A stretch of DNA of 64,000 nucleotides from Halobiforma lacisalsi AJ5 (GTDB taxonomy: Archaea > Halobacteriota > Halobacteria > Halobacteriales > Natrialbaceae). The position numbers and the translations under genes are program-made. Of this stretch, positions 45,781 to 54,307 are shown one piece after another. Numbering within the stretch: the first letter of the stretch is position 1; every line of letters starts with the position of its first letter. Under the pieces are notes generated by a model. It was not told where the DNA came from, ran no database searches, and saw only the letters and a program-made list of their open reading frames with translations. The DNA lies in assembly GCF_000226975.2 (NCBI RefSeq), contig NZ_CP019285.1, positions 2,356,001-2,420,000 of the forward strand, given 5' to 3'.

Positions 45781-46103
45781 TCAGCTCCTGACGGTCGCGT
45801 AGAGACGCCGGAGACGTCGTCGGTGGTAGAGGATCGAAATCGCAACGAGAAACAGGACCGTCGCGATTTCGTACCCCCACCGCCCGCTATCAAGACCACT
45901 GAAGAACTGGTGGCACCGCCCGCGAGCAGCGGGCCGAACATCGGTCCGACACAGGCGGGACACGCAGCGAGCCTTTTGACGTCCCCGATGGCCGACCGAG
46001 CGAGTGCGAGGACCGCATCGTAGACGAGATAGGCCAGTGCGACCAATCCAAGGGTCTGGTATGGAACGAGCGTCAGCGCGAGCCAATCACCGGCGTACAC
46101 CAC
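45781..46103 (-). pseudogene. Multi-pass membrane protein (DUF7546-like), frameshifted
   Basis: The frame begins YAGDWLALTLVPYQTLGLVALAYLVYDAVLALAR and has a membrane CPACVGPMFGPLLAGGA segment. After about 45905 it loses sense, while the next frame gives FFSGLDSGRWGYEIATVLFLVAISILYHRRR up to the stop at 45781. Upstream, the codons before 46103 (SPGWSAVV) still resemble the family, and 46104-46330 may hold scattered pieces of the N-terminus. This family, as I recall it, has Cys pairs in a membrane helix and often accompanies copper genes in haloarchaea. The copy here is damaged. Confidence 0.5.
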
Positions 46104-46569
46104 GACCGCGCTCCACCCTGGCGATCGACCCTACGTGAGGCCGATCCCGTTCGCATCAATCAACTGGTCGATAAGCGAGGGAACTCGTTTGGAGGAGGCC
46201 CGAGAGATGGAACAGCACCAGCAATACGCCGTAGCGACGGCAGCAGCGGGAGCCCGGACGCGAGGCCGTGGTGAATCGGGGCGAGTGTGCCAGACGACTC
46301 AGATGGAACCAGTACGCCAAACAAACGGGATGAAAAAGTGAGTCATCCGTTGTCCCGTCTCACCGTAACGCGAACGCAAGTCCCGCAGTCATCTGAATCG
46401 CGAACAACAAATTCGGTCGCGTACCCGTTGCCATGAACCTGGGAGGGCGCCGTTATCGATCGTCGATGTCGCTTCTGTCGCGCCCACGATTGCACGATAG
46501 ACACAGACCGGAAAAGAAATCGGTCTGGGCGCCACCCCCGGGTGATCGTGCCGGTATTCCGCCGGCAGG
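46104..46569. other. Intergenic region with possible gene debris
   Basis: The 230 bases next to the frameshifted membrane gene show short minus-strand hydrophobic stretches in different frames and may be its ruined 5' part. The remaining 230 bases, up to the regulator's stop codon, show no coding signal. Confidence 0.3.
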
Positions 46570-47160
46570 CTATGCTCCCTTCTCAAGGCGGTCGTAGCGG
46601 TCTTCGAATCGGCTCTGACACGACGGACAGCAGAAGTGATACGGTCGACCGTCGATCGTCATTGACTCTCCTTCGGTGTCAACGGTGTTGCCGCATTCGG
46701 CGCAGGTGAGTGCGAACTCGGTCCCGTCGAGCGAGGGTTGCCACTCGACGTCATCGATCAACGTCACCGTGTAGTCGACGTCGTCGACGTCCGCGAACAG
46801 TCCGTCGAGCCACTGATGAACGTTCCGGACCTGTGCGCGGGCATAAAACCAGATATCGCCGTCCGCGGTCACGAACACGTGTTCGACCGCCTCGGCATCG
46901 CTGATCCGGTCTCTGAGATCGTCGACGGCGTCGATGATACTCGATACCTGAACGAATACCGGGATACCGGCCTGGAGTTGTGAGTGGTCGACATCGACGG
47001 TAAAGCGATTGATGACGCCCGCCTCCTGCAATCGCTCCACGCGGTCCGAGACAGCAGGTCCGGAGAGGTCGACCTGTTCGGCGATGTCGCTGAACGGTCG
47101 TCTTGCGTCCTCTCCAAGCAGTCGCAAAATCTCCATATCGGTCTCGTCGAGGTCTCGCAT
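46570..47160 (-). CDS. AsnC/Lrp-type regulator with TRASH metal-binding domain (CopR-like)
   Basis: The 196-residue protein begins with an AsnC-type HTH (MRDLDETDMEILRLLGEDARRPFSDIAEQVDLSGPAVSDRVERL, residues 1-44). An alpha/beta sensor-like region follows (VFVTADGDIWFYARAQVRN), and then a TRASH domain: CAECGNTVDTEG and YHFCCPSCQSRFEDRY, four or five cysteines that bind metal. TRASH regulators control copper efflux in archaea. Its place 1 kb upstream of copA on the same strand makes copA the likely target. I use the ATG at 47160, not the open-frame start 28 codons earlier. Confidence 0.88.
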   Translation of the reverse strand: MRDLDETDMEILRLLGEDARRPFSDIAEQVDLSGPAVSDRVERLQEAGVINRFTVDVDHSQLQAGIPVFVQVSSIIDAVDDLRDRISDAEAVEHVFVTADGDIWFYARAQVRNVHQWLDGLFADVDDVDYTVTLIDDVEWQPSLDGTEFALTCAECGNTVDTEGESMTIDGRPYHFCCPSCQSRFEDRYDRLEKGA

Positions 47161-48007
47161 GGCTGTTGTACGTCTCGAGTCGGGATATATTCCCGGAAAT
47201 GGTTTGGAATCGAAAGTCCGATCGACGAGCAGCTCCGCAGACAAGGCTCATTGGACGACCGCGAATCGCCAGTGATGTCGATCGGGTGTTCAAAGAGCTG
47301 GACCGAGAGCAGCAGACGACGGTGAGCGTGCGATCCGATCCACTCTGTGAAGATGGCTGGCGCGAGTGGCGCTCATTTCTCGAGCGTCGTCGGTCGAGCG
47401 AACCCGCTCCGGTACCGACCGACACCTCGTTACTAGTCGTTCGGTAACACCGGATTCTCGGACTATTCGGCGTGCTCGACGGCCTTCCGGGAGTACATTA
47501 CACGTTCATCTGACGAACACCCTCGAGCAACTGTTCCCTGTAGTTCGGCACGAGCGTCGATAAACTGGCAGTTTTCGCCGAGGGTGCCTGTGCAAGGCTG
47601 AAATCTATCCCGGAACTCCGCCAACGGTATTGTAAAATGGCCACAATGATGGGTCAGATATCTTCTGAACGGCTCGCGGAAATATGCGAGTCGACGAGTG
47701 GGTTACGATCGTCGCTCCGCCTCAGTCGCCGGATTCCAAGTCGTCGGGTGTCTTCCCTGCTCTCTTACGGCCCGTCTGGCGGTCAGCCCGATCACGAGAA
47801 TCGCTATCCCAGTAATAGCGACACAGGCTGTACCCCAGAAGGATCACAACCCCAAGCGGCACAGTCAATACTCGAAGAGGTGGCTATGGATGGGGCGCTT
47901 CCGATGTCTCTGAGTACGGGTATCGCCGTGCCGATCTTTCCGTCCCGACTTCGTCGGGTGTGTCACCGCCCACGGGCGCACGACCCGCCGACTAGAACGA
48001 CTGGAGC
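47161..48007. other. 847-base region without an intact gene
   Basis: No frame has the acidic composition of a local gene. Around 47720-47880 on the minus strand, VPLGVVILLG in one frame is followed in the next frame by TACVAITGIAILVIGLTARRAV, so a small membrane protein may have decayed here. The rest shows nothing I can name. Confidence 0.3.
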
Positions 48008-49021
48008 ATGAACCTCGTCGCCCTCGCTCTTGGCGTGGCTCTTCTCGTCGCGGTCATAACAGATATCCTCTGGACGACGCTGTGGGTCGAAGGCGGCGCC
48101 GGTCCACTCACGTCTCGGCTGATGGCGTGGACGTGGCACTCACTACGAAGAATCGGCGCCCAGAACTCGCGGCTACTCAGTCTCTCGGGGCTGTTGATCT
48201 TCATGTTGAGTCTCTCGCTCTGGATCGTGCTTCTCTGGAGCGGATGGACGCTGATCTTCGCCAGTGCCGAGAACGGTCTTATTGATACGCTCAACCGCGG
48301 GTCTACGTCGTGGTCCGACTGGATCTATTTTACTGGATACACCGTATTCACGCTAGGAAACGGTGATTTCGTTCCACGGAAGGGGATCTGGCAGTTCGTC
48401 ACGATACTCGCGACGGGGAGCGGATTGCTCTTCGTGACGCTTAGCGTCACCTATACGCTTTCAGTTCTCGATGCAGTCACCCAGAAACGTGCGTTCGCCA
48501 ACAACGTGAGCGGATTTGGAACGGTCAGCGAGGATATCGTTCGAGCAGCCTGGAACGGTGCGGAGTTTCGAGGACTCGATCTCCCGCTGAACACCTTCGA
48601 AGCACAACTCACTCTGCTCACGGAGAATCACAAGGCGTACCCCGTTCTTCACTACTTTCACAGCGCTCGAGCAGACCGGTCCCCGGCCGTCGAAATAGCC
48701 GCTCTCGACGACGCCTTGACGCTCGTCCGGTTCGGAGTTCCGAAAGAACACCGCCCGAACGAGATCATCGTCCGGAATGCCCGGACAGGAATCGAGAACT
48801 ACCTCGAAACGCTCCACGAGACCTTCGTCAAACCCGCGGACACCACTCCTCCCGCACCAGATCTGACCGCCCTCCGAGAGGCAGGGATTCCGACGGCTTC
48901 GGACGACGAATTCGACGCATCTCTCGACGACCTCGAGATGCGGCGGCGGACATTATTCGGGTTCATTGAATCCGACGTACGGCAATGGCCGACTCGAGAA
49001 ACCGAACGTCCACCGCAATAG
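48008..49021 (+). CDS. Potassium-channel-like two-pore-helix membrane protein
   Basis: The 337-residue protein has membrane helices at about 2-22, 58-85 and 125-150. Between the last two lies YFTGYTVFTLGNGDFVP, in the position of a K+ channel pore loop, with TLGNGD where TVGYGD is usual. The C-terminal 180 residues are soluble and helical (RAFANNVSGFGTVSEDIVRAAW) without an RCK nucleotide-binding motif. The changed filter leaves ion selectivity open. Haloarchaea have several such proteins, which lack studied functions. It is convergent with the CoA transferase gene, one base apart. Confidence 0.75.
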   Translation: MNLVALALGVALLVAVITDILWTTLWVEGGAGPLTSRLMAWTWHSLRRIGAQNSRLLSLSGLLIFMLSLSLWIVLLWSGWTLIFASAENGLIDTLNRGSTSWSDWIYFTGYTVFTLGNGDFVPRKGIWQFVTILATGSGLLFVTLSVTYTLSVLDAVTQKRAFANNVSGFGTVSEDIVRAAWNGAEFRGLDLPLNTFEAQLTLLTENHKAYPVLHYFHSARADRSPAVEIAALDDALTLVRFGVPKEHRPNEIIVRNARTGIENYLETLHETFVKPADTTPPAPDLTALREAGIPTASDDEFDASLDDLEMRRRTLFGFIESDVRQWPTRETERPPQ

Positions 49022-49022
49022 C

Positions 49023-50228
49023 CTATAGACAGCCGCTGTTTCGGAGCGATTCGATTTCTGCATCCGAATAGCCCAGGTCGCGGAGAACAGCGTCGGTATC
49101 GGCACCGAGTTCCGGCGGGTCGGTCGGTTCTGGACGCTGGAACTGCGAGGAACGGAGAGGGAGCTTCGGGACCGAGACCGAGGTGGACTCGCCCTCGGCT
49201 GTCTCGATTTCTCCGAGGGCGTCCGTTGCAGCCAAGTGTTCGTCCGACGGGACTTCGTCGACATTCTGAACCGGCGCGACCGGAACACCTACGTCGCGCA
49301 GTCCCTCGACGAGTTCATCAGCTGTGAGTTTTTCGATTGCGGCTTGAAGTTCGTCGTCGAGGGCGTCCTCGTTCCGCCGCCGGTCGTCGACGGTTTCGAA
49401 TCGATCCTCTTCGTGGAGTTGGAGTCCGAGCGCCTCACAGAGTCGTTCCCATTGTGCCTGTGAGGACGGACCGACGAACACCCATCGATCATCGCCCGTT
49501 TGATAGACGTCGTAAGGTGCCCAGTTGTCGTGGCCAGCCCCGAGCGGTTCGGGGCGCGTATCGTACGCCTGCGCATATACCAGCCAATACCCCATCAGCG
49601 ACACTGTACTCTCGAATAGCGGAGCAGTAACGTGTTGCCCGGTTCCGGTGTGTTCTCGCTGTCTGAGCGCCGCGGTGATCCCGAAGGCCCCAAACAGGGC
49701 AGCAGTCATATCTGCGACGCTAGTTCCAGCGCGTGCGGGTGATTTGTCCGGGTGGCCCGTTACGCTCATTAATCCGGAGAGCGCCTCCGCGACGGGATCG
49801 AGCGCAGGGTAGTCCTCGTACGGACCTTCATTGAATCCCTTGATCGAACAGTACACGAGCTCGGGATTGACATTGCGGAGGTCATCATAGCCGATACCGA
49901 GTTTCTCTGGGGCGCCAGGGCGGAGATTCTCGACGAAGACGTCCGCGGTCGTGATCAGTTCACGGAACGCCTCCATGCCGCCGTCGGTTTTGAGGTCGAG
50001 ACTGATCCCTCGCTTGTTCCGATTAACGGCGTTGAAGAGACTGTTCCCGACTGGTGTACCGCCGCGAACGGAGTCGCCGCCGGATGCCCCGTGTTCGATC
50101 TTTATCACGTCTGCTCCGAGTTCCGCCAGTAGCAGCGAGCAGAACGGGCCGGCAGCGATATGCCCCAGTTCGATGACGGTCGTATCTTCGAGCGGTCTAT
50201 TGGTCGGTGTATCAGTTGCTGTGGTCAT
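49023..50228 (-). CDS. Family III CoA transferase (CaiB/BaiF)
   Basis: The 401-residue enzyme shows the family III pattern: TTVIELGHIAAGPFCSLLLAELGADVIKIE at the start, NRNKRGISLDLKTDGG, then the catalytic Asp region in ARAGTSVADMTAALFG, and VFVGPSSQAQWERLCEALG. It moves CoA between carboxylic acids through an Asp-CoA thioester. The acid is not readable, but the neighbouring TctCBA transporter and LeuA-like enzyme suggest a di- or tricarboxylate or its product. It is the fourth gene downstream of TctC, separated from tctA by 135 bp. Confidence 0.92.
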   Translation of the reverse strand: MTTATDTPTNRPLEDTTVIELGHIAAGPFCSLLLAELGADVIKIEHGASGGDSVRGGTPVGNSLFNAVNRNKRGISLDLKTDGGMEAFRELITTADVFVENLRPGAPEKLGIGYDDLRNVNPELVYCSIKGFNEGPYEDYPALDPVAEALSGLMSVTGHPDKSPARAGTSVADMTAALFGAFGITAALRQREHTGTGQHVTAPLFESTVSLMGYWLVYAQAYDTRPEPLGAGHDNWAPYDVYQTGDDRWVFVGPSSQAQWERLCEALGLQLHEEDRFETVDDRRRNEDALDDELQAAIEKLTADELVEGLRDVGVPVAPVQNVDEVPSDEHLAATDALGEIETAEGESTSVSVPKLPLRSSQFQRPEPTDPPELGADTDAVLRDLGYSDAEIESLRNSGCL

Positions 50229-50363
50229 TGTCGAGTGCAAGGTGATGAGCTAGCTGGTTGCGGTACAGCGATCGAAACGCCGGTTGAAGGATACAGTTGA
50301 TCGGGTCTTGTCGCCCTCGAGAGCGGCAGCATGCAACTGTCTGGGGGGAGGTCAGCGACAGGT

Positions 50364-51860
50364 TCACGAGTCGTTCCCCGCGTGCCGTCGTCGTCGCCAG
50401 TTCTGTACGACCGGTCCGATTAGAACGATGATGATAAGCCCCACAAGGAGTCGTGACGGCCAACTCGCGACGAAAATCGTCCACGATCCGTCGGACAACT
50501 GTAACGATCGGAGGAAGTTCTCCTCGGCAATCGGTCCCAAAACCATTCCCAGGATGAATGCGATGACCGAGTACTCGTGTTTGAACATGTAGTACCCGAT
50601 CGCGCCGAGAACGAGGACTGTCGCGACGTCGACCCAGTTGTTTCGCAGGGTGAAACTTCCCGCCACGGCCAACACGACAATCATCGGGATGAGGTACTCG
50701 GTGTTGATTCGAGTGAGGTACTCCGCCCTGGTGATGAGGCCGAGTCCGAGCACGAGGATGATGATGTTCCCGAGAAACAGAGCAACAAAGATGCTGTAGG
50801 TGAGGTGGAGGTCCGAACTGAACAGATCCGGACCCGGCTGGAGGCCATGCATCAGTAGACCACCGAGCAACACCGCCGTTGCCCCTGAGCCGGGAATGCC
50901 GAACGACAATGCCGGGATGAGAGAGCCGCCGACTGTCCCATTGTTCGAGGCCTCGGCAGCGATAACGCCGGTGATTTCTCCGTTTCCGAATCGATCCGAG
51001 GCGGTCGATCGCATCGCCTCACCGTACGCGACGAAGTTCGAGACCGACGCGCCCGAACCGGGGAGAGATCCGATGAACATCCCGATGAACGCGGACTTGA
51101 CGAGTGGTATCGGCTTTGAGAGGGCTTTACTGGCACCGGCAAGCACGCTTCCGGAGGTGTCGATCTCGTCGCGGGCGATGCTTCCTTCCTCACCCGCGAG
51201 CTTCAGCATCTCGGCAATGGCAAACAGCCCGAGAATCGCCGCGACGAACGAGAGACCGTCATAGAGTACGAGTGACCCGCCGGTGAATCGGAGTTCCGAC
51301 GACATCGGTGCAATACCGATCGTCGTTACTAACAACCCGAACGCCCCGGCGACGAATCCCTTGACCATCGAGCCGCGGGCGACGATAGTAATCATCGAGA
51401 GTCCGAGCACTGCGACAAGAAAATACTCCGGCGAGCCCAGCAAGAGGACGAGCGCGACGATCCCCGGAGAGATCACGATGAGGGCCGCGATCGTTAGAAA
51501 TCCTGCAACCGCGGAACTCAGTGCGGACGCTGACAGTGCGAAGGATGCCTGACCCTGTCGGGAGAGAGGATACCCGTCGAATGTCGTTGCCGCTGCAGCC
51601 GCTGTTCCGGGGACGTTCATCAGGATTGCCGCGATCGACCCGCCATACATCGATCCGGAGTAGATGCCGACGAGCAGGATGATCGCGTTCGTGCCGCCAA
51701 GCGGCAGGGTCAGCGGTAACGCAACTGCCATCCCGAGATTCGGTCCAATTCCAGGAATCGCACCGATCACGATACCCAGGAGGACGCCGACGACCATCCA
51801 GCCGATAGTCGGCCACGAGAGGGCAATCTGGATGCCTTCCAGGAATGCGTCGGAGACCAT
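50364..51860 (-). CDS. tctA: Tripartite tricarboxylate transporter, large membrane subunit TctA
   Basis: The 498-residue protein has about twelve hydrophobic segments and the TctA signatures GIVIGAIPGIGPNLGMAVALPLTLPLG near residue 28 and FIGMFIGSLPGSGASVSNFVAYGEAM near 255, which are the paired PGxG loops of the two repeats. It is the large permease of the TTT family, working with TctB and a TctC binding protein to import citrate-like or other carboxylates by ion symport. The start overlaps the tctB stop by one base (51860), so translation is coupled. Confidence 0.95.
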   Translation of the reverse strand: MVSDAFLEGIQIALSWPTIGWMVVGVLLGIVIGAIPGIGPNLGMAVALPLTLPLGGTNAIILLVGIYSGSMYGGSIAAILMNVPGTAAAAATTFDGYPLSRQGQASFALSASALSSAVAGFLTIAALIVISPGIVALVLLLGSPEYFLVAVLGLSMITIVARGSMVKGFVAGAFGLLVTTIGIAPMSSELRFTGGSLVLYDGLSFVAAILGLFAIAEMLKLAGEEGSIARDEIDTSGSVLAGASKALSKPIPLVKSAFIGMFIGSLPGSGASVSNFVAYGEAMRSTASDRFGNGEITGVIAAEASNNGTVGGSLIPALSFGIPGSGATAVLLGGLLMHGLQPGPDLFSSDLHLTYSIFVALFLGNIIILVLGLGLITRAEYLTRINTEYLIPMIVVLAVAGSFTLRNNWVDVATVLVLGAIGYYMFKHEYSVIAFILGMVLGPIAEENFLRSLQLSDGSWTIFVASWPSRLLVGLIIIVLIGPVVQNWRRRRHAGNDS

Positions 51861-52444
51861 CAGAACATCCCCCGTGGAAACAACAGCGATCGGTCGAGCG
51901 GTGCGTTAGCTATGGACATAAACAGTAGACAGATCCCGATCGAGACGACCGTCAGTCCGATGACGGCCCATCGCGGCTGCCGGTTCCAGTAGCCGTACGT
52001 GAGCACGAATAGGGGTGTCGCAACCAGAATGCTCAGCACGTACGCAACTCCGACGTACCCGGCTATGGCGCCGAAGGTGAACTGCCGCGCCGTAAGTCGG
52101 TCGAGAACCGGCGGCAGGTCCCGACGGTCGGGCTTGGTCGTAGTTTCGCCCGCATCGATCCCGGTTATTGCCGTATCGCTATCGTCGCCTCCGTCTTCCC
52201 CGTTCATCCCGAACTCGTCTCGATCGACGATATCGACAGACTCGGCGACAATCCGTCGAACGGGTTCGGGCAGCCGCTTCTCCAACAGGAGAAGGCCGAT
52301 GCCGACAACGATGACGGTGCCTGTTAGTCGTGGAAACAGCTGTGCTGACGACGATCGGAACGTCGTCGTCAGCCCGATAAAACCGACGGCAACCGCCAGA
52401 AACACCCCGAGTAACCCCAGTTCCGAGAGTTCGCGTTCTGCCAT
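51860..52444 (-). CDS. tctB: Tripartite tricarboxylate transporter, small membrane subunit TctB
   Basis: The 194-residue protein has four hydrophobic segments: LGLLGVFLAVAVGFIGLTT, LTGTVIVVGIGLLLL, FGAIAGYVGVAYVLSILVATPLFVL and WAVIGLTVVSIGICLLFMS. These are in the TctB arrangement, with a polar acidic loop of about 60 residues after the second. TctB sequences diverge strongly, so the call leans on length, helix pattern and place between tctC and tctA. It lies 9 bp after tctC. Confidence 0.88.
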   Translation of the reverse strand: MAERELSELGLLGVFLAVAVGFIGLTTTFRSSSAQLFPRLTGTVIVVGIGLLLLEKRLPEPVRRIVAESVDIVDRDEFGMNGEDGGDDSDTAITGIDAGETTTKPDRRDLPPVLDRLTARQFTFGAIAGYVGVAYVLSILVATPLFVLTYGYWNRQPRWAVIGLTVVSIGICLLFMSIANAPLDRSLLFPRGMF

Positions 52445-52453
52445 CGATAGGTG

Positions 52454-53452
52454 TTACTCTGCGGCCTCGCGAAGCTCCTCGATGTCGACGACGTCGGGAA
52501 TCTCGGTCCAGATCTGTTCAAGAACCTGATCTGCCTCCTCTGGGGGACCGTACGCCATTCGGTTATTCGTTTCATCGGCCCAGTTTTGAATGGTCTCGCT
52601 CTCGATCGTTGCTTCAACGGCCTCTGTGAGCGGTTCAATACGGTCTTCAGGCGTCTCCGGCGGCACCCACATCGAACGGGTCACCTGTCCGAGGAAGTCC
52701 ATTTCCTCGAATCCCTGATCCGTCACGTTCGTCACGTCCGGGAACACGGCACTCCCCGACGTCGTCAAGACGGCGGCAACGTCCGCGTTCCCCTCCTCAA
52801 CGACGCCGATAGAGCTGAGATCCGCGTTGACGGCGGCAGGAACCTCGCCAGAAGCGACGGCTTGATTAATCGGACCGCCGCCCGAGTACTGAATGTAATT
52901 GTCCCACTCCATACCGTACCGTTCCTTGAAAAACATCGCGTGCGGGAGATACTGTGCCCCAAGGCCGCCGATGTTATCGATCTCTCCATCGTCGTACCGA
53001 TCGACGAGGTCTCCCAGTCCTTCGATTTCGAGTTCAGTGTCGGTAATAACCACGAGAGCGTTCGATCCTATCGTCGCGAGGCCCTTCAGATCCTGAAATT
53101 CGAAGTCGGGCGGATTGATCAGCGCCTGGATCGATGTCGTTAGCGGGTTGAATTTTCCGAACGTGTAGCCATCCGGCTCGGAAGTAATGAGTTGGCCGAT
53201 GCCGCGCATTGCGCCGGCTCCGGGCACGTTCTCGATCCGGATGTCTTCGTCAAGTTCCTCGGAGAGTGGCCCTGCCATCTGGCGGATGATCGTATCGGAG
53301 CCGCCACCCTCGTCGAACGGAACGATCGCGGTCAACGGGTCGCTTGGATACTCACCCTCGGCGCCGAGACAACCGGCCAGGCCGGTCATCCCCGTGGCTG
53401 TCGCCGCGCCAATCGTCGTCAGTGCCTTGCGTCGATTGATGTGCCGTGTCAT
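52454..53452 (-). CDS. tctC: Tripartite tricarboxylate transporter substrate-binding lipoprotein TctC
   Basis: The 332-residue protein starts MTRHINRRKALTTIGAATA with a twin-arginine motif and a lipobox, GLAGC near residues 24-28. It is therefore exported folded and anchored by lipid, as is usual in haloarchaea. The mature part reads YPSDPLTAIVPFDEGGGSDTIIRQMAG, the Bug/TctC start with the carboxylate-binding region, and NVPGAGAMRGIGQL. It delivers the ligand to TctAB. It is first in its operon, and its upstream region carries the 16-bp element shared with the LeuA-like gene. Confidence 0.94.
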   Translation of the reverse strand: MTRHINRRKALTTIGAATATGMTGLAGCLGAEGEYPSDPLTAIVPFDEGGGSDTIIRQMAGPLSEELDEDIRIENVPGAGAMRGIGQLITSEPDGYTFGKFNPLTTSIQALINPPDFEFQDLKGLATIGSNALVVITDTELEIEGLGDLVDRYDDGEIDNIGGLGAQYLPHAMFFKERYGMEWDNYIQYSGGGPINQAVASGEVPAAVNADLSSIGVVEEGNADVAAVLTTSGSAVFPDVTNVTDQGFEEMDFLGQVTRSMWVPPETPEDRIEPLTEAVEATIESETIQNWADETNNRMAYGPPEEADQVLEQIWTEIPDVVDIEELREAAE

Positions 53453-53592
53453 TGCTGGTGAATAGTTCGTGCTGTGTGCCCACCGTCTGCATTCCCTGGG
53501 CGGGAGATGAGATCACTTCGTCTCCTCATTGAGACCGTGTGACTCGGTGGCGTTCTTTTCCATAGGATCGGCAAGTGAGTTGAGCCAACAGC

Positions 53593-53608
53593 CGTAGGTC
53601 GTTTATAT
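53593..53608 (-). promoter_or_regulatory. Shared 16-bp promoter element, copy 1 (tctC side)
   Basis: On the minus strand this reads ATATAAACGACCTACG, a TATA box followed at once by ACGACCTACG. It is identical to the element at 55519-55534. It lies about 140 bp before the tctC start and only 38 bp before the divergent regulator gene, so it can serve either. Confidence 0.6.
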
Positions 53609-53645
53609 ACGGAAGGTTCATAATCGAGAGTGATCGACTCCGAGT

Positions 53646-54287
53646 ATGCTCCGGAGTACCGTACAACTGGACCTCGACTCCGACTACGTTCTCAACGACG
53701 TGACACAGGAGTTCGATGTTCCGTTCGTAGTCACGCGCGAGGAGGTTCACGAGGACGGCACGCTGACGTTCGTCGCTGAAATGCCGGAACACCGCGACGA
53801 GGTCGCGTCGCGACTGCGAGAGTCCGACGCCGTTCGACGGGTCGGAACCGTCGGCGATTCGACGATCTTAGTTCGGAAGCAATCCTGTGGAGCAATCGGT
53901 ATCATCCGGAAACACAACGGAATGCTCGTCGGTGTCGACCGGGCGTTTAGGACCGAACGGACCTTCGATATGATGGCCTTTTCACGCGAAGATGTCAAAC
54001 GGATCGTCGAGGACCTCGGCGACCTGGGAACTGCCAGTGTCGAACGACTTGTTCGCGTTCCAGATCGACCAGCGGGTCTCTCCAAACGGCAATACGAAGT
54101 CGTCGAAGCTGCCCTCGAGGCCGGCTACTACGACTGGCCCCGCGAGACGGATGCCGAGTCTGTCGCTGAAGGGCTCGGTATCACGCACCCGACGTTTCTC
54201 GAGCACCTGCGGAAAGCCGAAAAGAAACTCCTCGAGCGCGCGGTCAACGGACGATCAACGGACCAGCTCGACGCACAAATGGGCTGA
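53646..54287 (+). CDS. Bat-type HTH_10 regulator of the tct cluster
   Basis: The 213-residue protein has an N-terminal alpha/beta region (QLDLDSDYVLNDVTQEFDVPFVVTREEV, residues 7-34) and a C-terminal HTH_10 domain (LSKRQYEVVEAALEAGYYDWPRET, then GITHPTFLEHLRKAEKKLLE). It lacks the PAS/GAF sensors of larger Bat proteins. It sits divergent from tctCBA and convergent with the LeuA-like gene, so it is the natural candidate to regulate both. The TATA box at 53601-53608 reads toward it as well. Confidence 0.85.
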   Translation: MLRSTVQLDLDSDYVLNDVTQEFDVPFVVTREEVHEDGTLTFVAEMPEHRDEVASRLRESDAVRRVGTVGDSTILVRKQSCGAIGIIRKHNGMLVGVDRAFRTERTFDMMAFSREDVKRIVEDLGDLGTASVERLVRVPDRPAGLSKRQYEVVEAALEAGYYDWPRETDAESVAEGLGITHPTFLEHLRKAEKKLLERAVNGRSTDQLDAQMG

Positions 54288-54307
54288 CAGTCACCGGGGG
54301 CGACGAA

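Noticed and set aside
43107-45791. An 894-codon plus-strand frame opposite copA
   Set aside because: It mirrors copA over its whole length and has no domain of its own, while the CopA motifs are complete on the other strand.
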